The notes below the pieces were generated by a model that was not told where the DNA came from, ran no database searches, and worked only from the letters and a program-made list of their open reading frames with translations. Below, piece by piece: positions 21,684-32,812 of a stretch of DNA of 64,000 nt. The stretch's first letter is position 1; the number at the start of each line of letters is the position of its first letter. Origin of the DNA: Lepidodermella squamata. Taxonomy: Eukaryota; Gastrotricha. A program made the translations under genes and the position numbers. The stretch covers positions 248,001-312,000 of the forward strand of contig JBLDXI010000006.1 of NCBI GenBank assembly GCA_047495785.1, written 5' to 3'.

Positions 21684-23021
21684 TCATGTGGTGCATCGTT
21701 CGAGCGCGACGCCGTAAATTGAAGTCGTCGCGTAGTTTGTTTGCGGTGCTGTTAGCCCTGTGATTAGCTTACAGCAGGCCGAGTAGCTTGCTGCATCGTA
21801 AGTACTGCTTGGACTTGTCGGCTGGAGTAAAATAACAGTAAAAATTATAGAAAAATTAATTTCGGCTGAATAAAAACGGGAAAATTCTAGTTTGGTCGTA
21901 ATTCATCCTATCATATCATGCCAGAATGTTTCGCCATAGGTCATAGTGGCCTTCAATAGCGACTTTGGCTCAAAAATGTTGAAGTTCGATTCCTGATTTT
22001 TTCAGCAAATTTGCAGAATTTTCCTATTTTTTTACCAGAAGATTTTTGGCTAAATTTATTTCCTGACTTACAGCAGTTGACGATTTCGACTCTCCAGACA
22101 CGCATGTTTCCGGGAATTGCACGCAGTAGTACTTCGGGCCGGAAGCCTGGCAGACTTTGTAAGCATTAGCTGTTACAGCGCCGACACAGATGAGATTCGA
22201 CCCAGCCATTTCATACTTGATATTCGCAACGCCCAAATTCGCCGCCGTGCAACAGGCTGTGAAAGATGCTGCTGGGGTCGATCCTGATACGATCTAGTTA
22301 TTTCAATGTTGGAATAATGGTGTTGAAATGAAGCAGGGGGCCTATACCGATGACCCTGTTAGAGGGCATGTTGCGGAGGTTGAACAATATTTCACAGAGG
22401 TCCCAGCTCCTCCTCCGCCTCCAGTTGCGGTACCAGACGTAGTCATTGAGCACAAGGGATAGGTGGTCTAAAAGAGGCCCGCAAAAACATGATCAAACTG
22501 ACTTTTCAATGAAGACTAGTACATAATTAGAAAGTAGAATTCATATAAATATTCAAAAAGTTCTTTAAAAATTAAACATTTGAAATTTCGCGCAATTTGA
22601 GAATTAAATTTTTAAAATTTAATTGAAATTTCAATTTTTTCTAAAGTATTTGAAATTTTCAATAAGTTAATTAAAATTTCAAAATTTGAAATTCGCACTT
22701 TGAGAAGCAATTGAAATTTTATGTTTAATTTTTTTTTAATTTATTTACCGATGGAAGAATGCAAGGTGTGCTAGTCGACCCGGCGCATAGATCGGCTAAG
22801 TTCGATTGGCACGCTTGGTTAGCCGGGCACGGGTTGAGGGTGTTCTGGCAGCTGAGCCCACTCGCTGTGCATGTCGACGTCACGCATGACTGAGAATCAG
22901 GGCATGTTGCCGCAGACGGGCATGCGGTTGTAGCTGTCGTCGGAATCAACGACGTACAAGCGTTGACATTACCAAACAATCCAGCTAATATCGATAATTC
23001 CAGAAATTTCTCAATCAGCAT
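21684..23021 (-). CDS. Secreted cysteine-rich protein, unrecognised family, member 1
   Basis: Four exons (23021-22749, 22467-22348, 22293-22072, 21821-21684), all phase 0, give 250 aa. A hydrophobic leader is followed by closely spaced cysteines ('ACPSAATCPDSQSC', 'SCQNTLNPCPANQAC'), then a Gly-rich linker, 'SVKYCSTSATC', a 'CCTAANLGV' motif, a central 'VTANAYKVCQASGPKYYC' and 'FPETC', and a final 'YSACCKLITGLTAPQTNY'. There are about 20 Cys, implying many disulfides. I do not recognise the family. It is divergent with member 2, and the intron positions are the same in all four members. It is most similar to member 3, which shares its orientation. Confidence 0.8.
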
Positions 23022-23666
23022 TTCCGCTAAATTGTCTGCTTTCTGTATATATTAGGTATTTAGCCAAGAGAAGAGTAACAAAATGTTATTTGCCGTCGTT
23101 GATAAATTTTTTTATCGCTTTAATCCTTGTTGAGTCATGTAGGCGGCTTTTGGCGCCGTGATGTGTGAGGCATTCGAGGTTCACCTGTCGTTCATCCTTA
23201 ATCCCAGGTGTGGGTGGCTATTTTCTTCATTTATTTTCCAAAGTATTAAAACTCGATTCACTGGTATCTACAATTTCTCTTTCATGCTACTGAAAAATCT
23301 AGAACGATTCTAATAATTACTGTTTTAGAAAAAAAGCGCGGGCTGTATACATTTTCCTCCCCAGAATTAAAAATTCTAAAAGCTGAAGAATGTATGTTCA
23401 AATGTTTCCGTTTGCGACGTTCTGAAGTTAAAATTTAATAATTATACTGATAGCAATTCTAATAATTTTAATTAAATTTTTACCGCCCAAAAAATGGGAA
23501 AATAGGTCATAAAATTAAGCGTGCCACCTTAAATTTAGGTATCCACGCTAATTATCTCAAAATCTAGCTATCTTTCAAATCGAAATTGTTTTATCACCAA
23601 GCCTCAATTTTTCGTTAAAATTTGAACTTAATTTCATTTTTTAGATCTTGAAATTCAACTTTCAAA

Positions 23667-24878
23667 ATGAAAATTGAATTGTTTTCAATAATTTTAAATT
23701 TCGGCGTGATTTTTCTCGCCGACCTATCAATCGCTTGCACATCGACGTCTACAACATCGACGACGACTGTCACGTGCCCAACCGCCGCCTCGTGCCCGTC
23801 CAATACGCAGTGTTCGACCTCGTCGACACCGCTCGGCTGTCCCAGTGGCCAGTCATGCTTGAACACCACAAATCCGTGCCCGGCTGTTCACACGTGCCGG
23901 TCGACAATAAATAATTACTGCGCCGACTCGACAAAAGCATGCCCGGTAATTTAACAATTTAAATAATAATAAAATTAGAAAAAATTAGAAAAAAATTATT
24001 TTGTGAAAAATTTGAAATTTAAATTTAGAACTGATAGAGAAATTGCTTAATTTCTTTCAGCCATCATTTCCGATTTGCCAAATGACGACTTCTGGGACGA
24101 ATTCTGCTAGTGGAGCCGGAGTTTCTATTAAATACTGCATTTTCACAGCGACATGTTCAACTCTAACTGGAGGCACTGTTAGTTTTCCACAAAATTCTTT
24201 CTTTTTTTGTGATAATTTCATTAATTTTACAAAAACTCCTCACCAATTCAGATTTCGTCTGGTTCGACCCCGGCGACGAGTTTTTCCAGCTGCTGCACGG
24301 CGGCGAATCTCGGCGTTCCGGCGCCTCAAATAATGTATGAAATGATCCAAGTGTCAGGCGGCACGCCAACCATGGCCTGCATAGGATCTAACACGGCCAA
24401 TGCGTACAAAGTTTGCACGGGCAGCAGCAAGCATTATTGCCTGAGATTTCCGGAAACGTGTGCTTCCGGCGACGCAAAGTCTACTACGGCGGTACGTCAT
24501 AATATAGAAACCAAAAATCAAATATCAAAAAAAATTAAATTCCTAATTTTGAGATCCACCCGGCTCAATTTCGAGTTTAATTTTTTTTTTAATTTTAATG
24601 GATTTTTTGAAATTTTTGAAATTTCAGTGAATTTTAGTGAATTTCACTAAATTGAAACCTAAAATTTCGGAATGTATAATATTTTTTTAATAATTTGAAT
24701 TTGTTCAATTTCCTTTTTTCAAATTTTGTATCATCATTTTATATAGCCCACAACGCCATCTTCGCAATGGGACCAGAGTTCGTATGTTAACTGTTGCAAG
24801 GGCATCAACAGCCTCACATCGGCATCTTTCTCCAGCGTCTCACTATACGGCGCCACAATTGATAAATGCACAACTTGA
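23667..24878 (+). CDS. Secreted cysteine-rich protein, unrecognised family, member 2
   Basis: Exons 23667-23945, 24061-24177, 24252-24491 and 24747-24878 give 255 aa, all introns phase 0. The leader is MKIELFSIILNFGVIFLADL. The first module reads 'TCPTAASCPSNTQC...LGCPSGQSCLNTTNPCP', the second 'VSIKYCIFTATC', the third 'SCCTAANLGVPAPQIMYEM' with 'NAYKVC' and 'CLRFPETC', and the last 'VNCCKGINSLTSASF'. An AATAAA lies about 40 bp after the stop. A T-rich acceptor (TTTTTTAG) lies 22 nt before the ATG, suggesting a 5'-UTR intron or trans-splicing. The closest paralogue is member 4 (26950). No function can be stated beyond secretion. Confidence 0.8.
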
Positions 24879-25040
24879 AAAGGCTTTTTGTATACCTATA
24901 TAATACAATTCCGACAATAAAAGAAATGTCTTGATTTTCTCAACGAAAATGAGCTGCTGTTATATTTTCCGATTTTTATCCACCAGAAAAATCCAGAAAA
25001 ATTAACAAATAATGGTCTCGTATAAAAGGTATAACAAAAA

Positions 25041-26489
25041 TTAGGTAGTGCAGATTTCCAGCGTTGTGCCGTAAAATGGCGCCGTTGCGTAATTGGTTTG
25101 CGGCGCCGTCAGACCGGCAATTTTGCCGCAACAATCCCAATAGGATGCATGTTGGAAGCTATTCGTAGGTGAAGTCGCCGACTGTCAAACATAATAAGAA
25201 TTTTAAATTCATCAAAAAATCGCTCTATTTTTCCAAGATCAAATAATTAATTCCGGAAAAAATTCAGATTTCAGCCTCCTTAATTCAGTTTTAAGGCGGC
25301 CAGATAAGATTCGAGGTTCCGTTTCCTTATTTTTTCATAAAAAATTAACTCGACTTTCACCTATAAAACCATAAATTTATGGGAATAGTTTGCATAAATG
25401 GATGATAAATTTGGGACATTTTCGAATTTTTAAAATTATCCCCATTATGGTTTAAAAAACTGTATTCCTGGGGTAATTGAATAAATTTCCATGATTTGGC
25501 ATACAGCCAAGAAGCACATTTTCTGAAATTGCCACATTTCAAAACTTACAGAGGTTGAAGTCATAGAATCCGGGGCTGAGCACGTCTCCGGAAACTTAAC
25601 GCAGTAGTACTTTGGCCCAGAAGCTTCGCAAACTTTGTAAGCATTCGCTGTCGCCGCTCCGATACAGATTAGATTCTGACCAACTTGTTCGTGCTTGATC
25701 CTAGCCACAGGTACGCCGAGATTCGTCGCCGTGCAACATCTCGCAAAAGTCGTAGCCGTCGTTGCCGTAGTCTAATTTGGTGGAACTTTCTAGAAGAATC
25801 GATTGCAGATATCGAAAATTATACCGTCGAACCAGACAATGGACAAGTCGCTGAGCTTGAGCAGTATTTAACGCTGGTACCAGCGCCGCCCCCGCTTGGA
25901 GCGGTCGCTGTTCCTGTAGTTGTTATTTGACAAACCGGAAATCTGGTCTTCAAATTAATTAAAAATATTATATAAATTTGCCATGCAAGTCTTGGAAAAT
26001 ATATCGAAAAATTATGAAATTTTATACAAGGATCGGCAAGGTGATTCCCTATTTTCCTGAAAAGTTTCATATATTTACAGCTTTTCCCCAATTTTTGGCG
26101 ATTTATAACGCGTTTTCCTATTGTATCGCTTAATTAGGTCATTTTAGACGCTCATTTGCATGCATTTAGGTCAAATTATATAAATTGAGTAATCAAAACT
26201 TTGCAGCCTTCAATATTACCGTTATTGCATCGCACTGTGCATTGGGTGACGCCGGGCAGTAGTCGGCTATATCGGATATGCATGACTGGCCAGATGGGCA
26301 CGGGTTGAACTTGTTCTGGCAGCTGAGCCCAGTCGCGGTGCAAGTCGACGCCACGCATGACTTGCCGGAATCGCATGTCGACACCGATGGACACGCTGTT
26401 GTAACCGTGGTCGACGAAGGGCAGGCCGAAATCGCTCGAAAATACGTGACAAAAACCAGGATAAATATTATCATTAAATCACGGCTCAT
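25041..26489 (-). CDS. Secreted cysteine-rich protein, unrecognised family, member 3
   Basis: Exons 26489-26220, 25947-25825, 25771-25550 and 25181-25041 give 251 aa. It starts with a leader (MSRDLMIIFILVFVTYF). 'ACPSVSTCDSGKSCVAS', 'LSCQNKFNPCPSGQSC', 'SVKYCSSSATC', 'RCCTATNLGV', 'ANAYKVCEASGPKYYC' and 'GLTAPQTNYAT' match member 1 closely, and exon 3 is 222 nt in both. A DCC replaces ACC in the last module. It converges on member 2 and is divergent from member 4. Confidence 0.8.
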
Positions 26490-26949
26490 TTTTTTTAATT
26501 GTGGGAATAATAATTAAAATAGCTCTCAGCTGCCTCGCTTTTTTTCATTCGAGAAATTTCAATTTTTTGCGAGGCCAACACCTTTTGTTGTTGATCTAAA
26601 AAAAGAAGCAGGTAGGTGTGTAACGTAAGTCATTACCTGGAAAAACATTCATTGTTTGTATTTTATTTCTCACAGAAAGCGGAACGCGAGAACTTCACTT
26701 CAATGCCAAAAATTACCGCAATTTTTAAATAAAATAAAAAATATCTTTTCACCATGCTTTTCAAGCGGAACCGAAATTCGAATAATATTCAATGAGCTTA
26801 AAATGAGAATTTTTATATAAAATTTGAAATTAATTTTAAAATTTTAAAACTTTTTAGTTCCGGTCTTAATGTTTAAAATTTACGTTAGGACCTCAACCTT
26901 AATTTTATTTTAATTTCTATTATTTTTACTGTTTTTTTTAGTGACTCAA

Positions 26950-28361
26950 ATGCATCTGAAATTTTTTATTGCTATTTTCGCCAGTAATTATTTTGCGAAA
27001 ATTTGCATCGCTTGCCCGCCGTCGACAAGTAGCCAGTCGTTGACGTGCCCAACCGCGGCGCCATGCCCGACTGGTAGAGAGTGTTCCGACTCGACCACCC
27101 CGCTCGGCTGCCCAACGGGCAAAGCGTGCCTCAACACAACGAACCCGTGCCCGGCTGTTCAAACTTGCCGCTCAACAACGGCCGATTTCTGCGTTGACTC
27201 AACCAAAAGTTGCCCAGTAATTTCTGCTGAAAAATCGAAATTTTAAGAAAAAATTAGAATTTTTAACGATTTATTTCAGCCATCATTTCCGATTTGTCGA
27301 CTGACTACGTCAGGGAGGGCTACGACGGAGGGAGCCGGCGTGTCCGTAAAATTTTGCATCAGCACGGCGTCTTGCTCGAGTTTGACCGGCGGTGTGGTAA
27401 GTTAATAAACATCTTTTTATTTTTCAATTATTTTTTTCAATTTCAAGTACATCTCACCTTGCTGATGAAGTTTTTCTTTGAGAGCGGCTTCCTAGCTATT
27501 ACCGTTCTTAATATAATTGTTTAGGTGTGTCAACAGGTATAAGGTCACGTGACCAACTTAAAAATGGAATATCTCCATAACTAAAAATGATAAAAATATG
27601 AAGTTTGCGAGGTTTCAATGCCTGATCTTTCCTCGTATTAGCACATGGTTATAAGGGGAGAAAAAATTCTTCAAATATTTGGGGCTTTTAATATCCATTT
27701 TTTATTTTTCTCCTTTTTCAGGTCGCGTCTACTACAACGGCAACGAGTTTTGCGAGCTGTTGTTCGGCGGGAAATCTCGGCGTACCAGCTCCGCAAATCA
27801 TGTACGAAATGGTGTCGCTGGCCAGCGGCTCTAACGCCATGGCCTGCATCGGCTCGAACACCGTGAACCCTTACAAGGTGTGTACAACCAGCGCCGGCAA
27901 ACACTACTGCCTAAGGTTCCCAGAAACGTGCTTCTCTGGCGATTCAAAATCAACAACAGCGGTAAGTCATAATCTTAATTCTGGAAAAAAATTCGATTTT
28001 TTTGCGATTTCGATTCCGATAATCATTATTGGCTTCCAATAATTTAATCTCGAAAAAATCACTGATTTTCGAAATCGATATTCTGAATCGATATCGGCTT
28101 TGCCGGAGCTAAACTGTCCGAAATGAGGCCGCTTTCGATTAATTTTCGAAAACTAGTGCAAAAGTTGTAATTTGATCGTTATAATATTATAATATAATTC
28201 TTGTAATTTTACTCGTCTTATAGCCTACGACGCCCTCTTCGCAATGGGAATCGATCTCGTTCGTCACGTGCTGCAAAAGCATCAACGGCCTGACGTCAGC
28301 CTCATTCCTAACTACGTCAGCCATGTACGGCGTGACTCTCGACGGGTGCCGAACGCCTTGA
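26950..28361 (+). CDS. Secreted cysteine-rich protein, unrecognised family, member 4
   Basis: Exons 26950-27216, 27280-27396, 27722-27961 and 28224-28361 give 253 aa. Exons 2 and 3 are 117 and 240 nt, as in member 2. Motifs are 'LTCPTAAPCPTGREC', 'LGCPTGKACLNTTNPCP', 'SVKFCISTASC', 'SCCSAGNLGVPAPQIMYEM', 'CLRFPETC' and 'VTCCKSINGLTSASF'. A T-rich acceptor (TTTTTTTTAG) lies 9 nt before the ATG. AATAAA occurs about 50 bp after the stop. Intron 2 (325 bp) is longer than the 74 bp of member 2. Confidence 0.8.
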
Positions 28362-28973
28362 TGATATTAAAAGAATGCTATATTTTAACAAATTACCCGG
28401 TTCGAAAATAAAACCCTCGATGTTCAAAAATGACCTGATTTTGGACAAATTTGATTAGAAGCGAGGCCTCACTTGGAAAACTTCTGCTTTTACTATCGAA
28501 AGTTCCCGATTCTTCAAAGCTTGAATATTCCTAGCAATATCAATGATGCATCAATTTTCCTGAAATTAAAATTGTACAACAAAAATTGAGGTGTTCAATA
28601 TGTAGAAAAATTGAATTAAAATTAAAATAATTGAATTTGCTCACATTTTTGTTGTCATTCAAAATGCTCAGTTGACAAGTGTAATTATTCCGGCTGTCCA
28701 AGCATTTATACATTTTAGCATTGAAAGCACAATCAAATTATTGCGCCTAATATTTAGATCATCACACACAAAAACTGAATAAACATTATAGCCTAAAAAT
28801 TCTCAATTCAACATGGCGACACGTGACTCATAAGAACACAAGAATAACACGCGCGATTCTCAGCCAAACTTATCGATCTTTCGAACACTGACACAAAGAA
28901 AAATACTGAACAACAGTCGCTTTTTTCCATTTTGATTTTACAATTTTTTAACAATATTTTTCCAAATAAATAA

Positions 28974-30565
28974 ATGAAGCGGAAAAGCAGTGAAGCGTTA
29001 CAAGGCGATGTTGAAGCCCCGCCTGAAAAATCGCCGGCTTTCAATCACAAGTACAACTTGAGATGCCGATCGCTGACCGGCCTGGCTGTTTCGAACCAAA
29101 ATTTACCGGCTGTTCAACGAAGCGTGACGCTGGTGAATAAGAAGCGCGAAACAACGCCGTTATTTCCATCGGCTAAATGCTACCTACCGCCCGAGATAAT
29201 TCTAGACATTTTCCTGAGACTCGATCTGAAAACGCTGTTCAAAACCTGCTCATGCGTGTCGAAGCTATGGCAGGCCTTTGTTACGTCAAACTGGTTTTTC
29301 GAGGCGTTACTAAGGCGCGAATTCGGCGATGCGGCGACTAATTCATTTGTTAAAGACGACGGCGGGAAATTACTGGCGAAATTGCAGCATTTTATGAAGA
29401 AAAATGCGCTATTTCGACCGCGAGGCCTTGACCTGAAAGGCATTGAAGCGAGACGTTACAATTTATTACCCATCCCCAACCGGCCTCGAGTTCTTTCCGT
29501 CGAGCACTGTGTCCAGCTATTGCTCAAGTCAAGCGATCAAAAATGGCGCGATATGCCGTATTGCTACGTCGAAAGTGATACATTCGCGAGAACTTGGGTC
29601 ATCAACCTCCTCAAATTGGCGCCGTTCCCGCAGGTTTGCTTATTTTACGCAAAAATAAAATGGTTAAAATTGTCTTCCAAAATCCAAAAATTAATACCGA
29701 GCTGAGGAATGTCCCAATTTTTCTAAAATTTATTCAGTCGAATTATCCTAATTAGAAAAAAAATTCCCTCAATTTAAAACCAAGTCTTTGGCCTTATATT
29801 TTAAGCTAGTGAATGTCCCAATATTTCTTAAATTAAAAAATCAATTATTTGACAATTTTGCAATTTTTTTTGTTTTTTTTGTGATTTTTCCCTAATATTT
29901 TTGTTTATTTTATAGATTTTTGAGCTGCTGAAAGTGCCGATTGTTCTCGGCGAGTGCATGTTCATTCGAATCGTCGACTTCAAACAGGAAATTTTACTCT
30001 TCGACAAAGAATTTCGCCTGCTTCGCCGTGTTCCTGAAGCGGAAAACTCCAAGGTCAGTGATTTTTGCCTGTTCGAAATCGAAAAAATCGGAAAAATCAC
30101 TGATTTGTAAAATCGATACTTGGAATCGATAACGGCTCTGAAATCGCGTATAACATGGATATCTATCGGTTGTGCATGATAACAAAAAGTTGAGATTCTC
30201 CTGAAGACGGGAAACTGGAAAAACAGTGATCTGGGGAAATCTAGTGCTGGAGCTTTCAATTTAGAGCTGGAACCCTAAATTTAGGGCTAACCTTTTTTTA
30301 TTTTATCGAAATTGAATTTTTCGAAATATTGTTTAAAATTTTAATTTTTTCTTAATTTCAGCCTGCTCATGCAATTTCTCTATGCAACTACCCGGCCGGT
30401 ACAGCTTACCTGGTTTTCGGCCCGTGTTACCACTTCCCAATTCGGTTGTTATGGCCGAGTCAGAATGCTCAATTTCGCCGGCGACGCGATTTAGCCCACG
30501 AACAACTGCTGGAACTGCTGGCCGGCCGGCCGTCTCATTACGCGGCATGCAATTTTCTCGAATAA
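28974..30565 (+). CDS. F-box protein 1
   Basis: Exons 28974-29633, 29916-30053 and 30362-30565 (all phase 0) give 333 aa. After a basic N-terminus, residues about 68-110 form an F-box: 'CYLPPEIILDIFLRLDLKTL', then 'CSCVSKLWQAFV'. The rest has no recognised repeat, but matches other F-box proteins in this window in layout (a 'RGLDLK' block, then 'INLLKLAPFPQ' at an exon end). It would act as a substrate receptor in SCF ubiquitin ligases, by family knowledge. AATAAA (30561-30566) overlaps the stop codon. No TM segments or leader. Confidence 0.8.
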
Positions 30566-31945
30566 AACCACCTCATAATATTATAGCAAGATTATTATTA
30601 GACATTTTTACATCGCAGTAATCGACCAATGACAAAGGCTGAAAAATAAGAATATAGCAATAAATGATTTTTTTCAATGATTTTTTCGAAATTTATCCTT
30701 TGTTACTGGTCGATTATCTGATATATAACAAAATCGGTAAAATTCCCTTAATTTATTGTGATTAGATGTATCCAATTTTTTCTTTGTTTCTTCTCCGCTG
30801 ATGATATGTGACAGCGTAAAATATGTGATTGGTTTCGGTTTTAAAACAGCCCAAATATGTGCGCAGCTATATAATAATTATGGCGAAACTCACCGCTATT
30901 AGCCTTAATTATTGCTCTAATAATCAATAAAACACTCTCGGTGCTGTAAATGTTCGGTGCGTTTTTTTATTTCAAGTGCGCAACGGCTCGCATAATTACA
31001 GACAAATCGCTGATCGGGAACGTCCGATGTTATTTGTCCTTAACTAAGCGGGGAAAATTAGAGACATTTTGGCGATTGTCAGCACTGAGGTAGGCGGATG
31101 AAAGAAAACAGCCCCGATGGACAAATATATTTTTCAAAATGACCACGCCTTGTTGTGACGGACCGCAAGCCGCAAAAATAAGTCGGAATTAGAACGCTGA
31201 AACCACAACTCAAGGTTTACTTCTTGCTTCAGTAAGTGCGTTTTTAGCGCATGAGATTGCCTGTAACCACAAAACATGACTAAAACAAGCTTGAATCCAA
31301 AGCTGGTTAGCCAGGCAAATTGGCCCAAATAAATAAAGTTAATTGAAACTTGGAAGTAAAATGTTTATGACATTTCCGGGTGTCTACAATTTCCGCTTTT
31401 TTATACTTCGAAGTGAAACAAAAAAATGAGAAATTCAAACCATAGGTAGAGTTTGAAAGCGTTTGAAGACTGAAATAAAATGAAATAATATTCAAATCTT
31501 CGTTCCTCAAGGTTTTTCACGTGTTACCAATAATAAATTTCTCATATCAGAATATATTTTGGAGGAACCAAATCCGCATGTTGCGGAACCTAATTTTTGA
31601 TAAGAAAAAGGTCGCTTTCCGAATATTTCCATGAGATTACGGAAAAATCAGTATCCGCATAGTGTTTGGCCAAGATTTAAGATGTCTCTCCCTATAGCTG
31701 ATGGTAGGGTCAGGCATCGTCGAAAAATTAGTATCAAAGTATCTTTTGAGCCAGCATCTTTGATCAAGATTGGGAAAAATTCGAAACCCACCTAAAGCTG
31801 AAATCTAAATTTTCCGGCAAATATTTGACTTTTCTCAAATCACAAAAATGTTTTGAAAGGCTTTTTATTGGGCTTGACTACACGTAATTACAGAAAAATA
31901 AGCTCGAATAAAAGCTCAAATAACAAATTAAAAAATATCGAAGTT
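30566..31945. other. Intergenic, no gene recognised
   Basis: AT-rich, with short ORFs only and no family motif or obvious repeat. Confidence 0.45.
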
Positions 31946-32277
31946 TCAGAGGTATTTAATGTTTTGCCACCGCAAGTTTTTCTGTCGTTTGCCTGCTGCC
32001 GGGTTTGTCAATTGGCGGAAGCAAAACTTTGTCAGAACAGCCAATTGCTGGATTGGCGTTTTGTTCTTCAGCTTTTTCAAACACTGCTTCAACTGCTTCA
32101 TATGCGATATCACCTGAGCTTTGGTTGGATATCGCGCCATTGCAGTGGGATTAGTCGCCTCAGCTTTAAAAAAAATATCAGTAATAATTGAGTCGCATTA
32201 AAAAATTATTAATTACCGAGGCTGGCGATGAAAAATTGACAAATAATAAATAAACCGAAAATTTGAATGAAACGCAT
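31946..32277 (-). CDS. Small secreted basic peptide
   Basis: Exons 32277-32217 and 32163-31946 join in frame for 92 aa. Exon 1 encodes a leader (MRFIQIFGLFIICQFFIASL), and a 53-bp phase-1 intron follows it directly. The mature part is Lys-rich ('MKQLKQCLKKLKNK') with two cysteines and no acidic cluster. It could be an antimicrobial-type or signalling peptide, but no family is recognised. The leader plus a well-formed intron are the main reasons to call it real. Confidence 0.55.
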
Positions 32278-32812
32278 GATTTTGAGCTTTCTAATCTATA
32301 AGACTATTTTTGAATTTCTTTTATACTCGAGCAATTTCATGCTAATTAAAAAATTCGAGGTGCATAGTACGTGAAAAATTCTTAGCGTCTCATATTTCTG
32401 TAGGCGGTTTGTTGATTACGTGTGCATATGACTATTTTTGCGATGGAATTTGGACCATAATTGCCTCTGAATTTTGTTGAATCCCGTTGCCTCGATAAAA
32501 TTGTCTGAACTTCCCGAATGGTACGAAGAGCATAGCGTACATGGTATTAGGTTAAATGATGCAGTCGCGTCAAAACATGTTTTTCCGAGGAACGTTATTA
32601 TTTGCTCGCCGCCACCAATGTGACGCAAAATTCAGAAAAAAAGTTTCCAATTTTCCCTAAAAATTGTTGCGCAAACATGCGCGACAAGCGGTCACGTTTT
32701 TTTCCTACGCCTCAATAAAAACACGCGCACTATTTGCGCGCGCGCATTTTATTGGGTCATAAAACGCGCGCACACAGACATAACCTCATTTTTCAATAAA
32801 GGACACGTGATA

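Noticed and set aside
21975-21995. B-box-like AGTTCGATTCC
   Set aside because: No A box at the right distance and no acceptor stem pairing.
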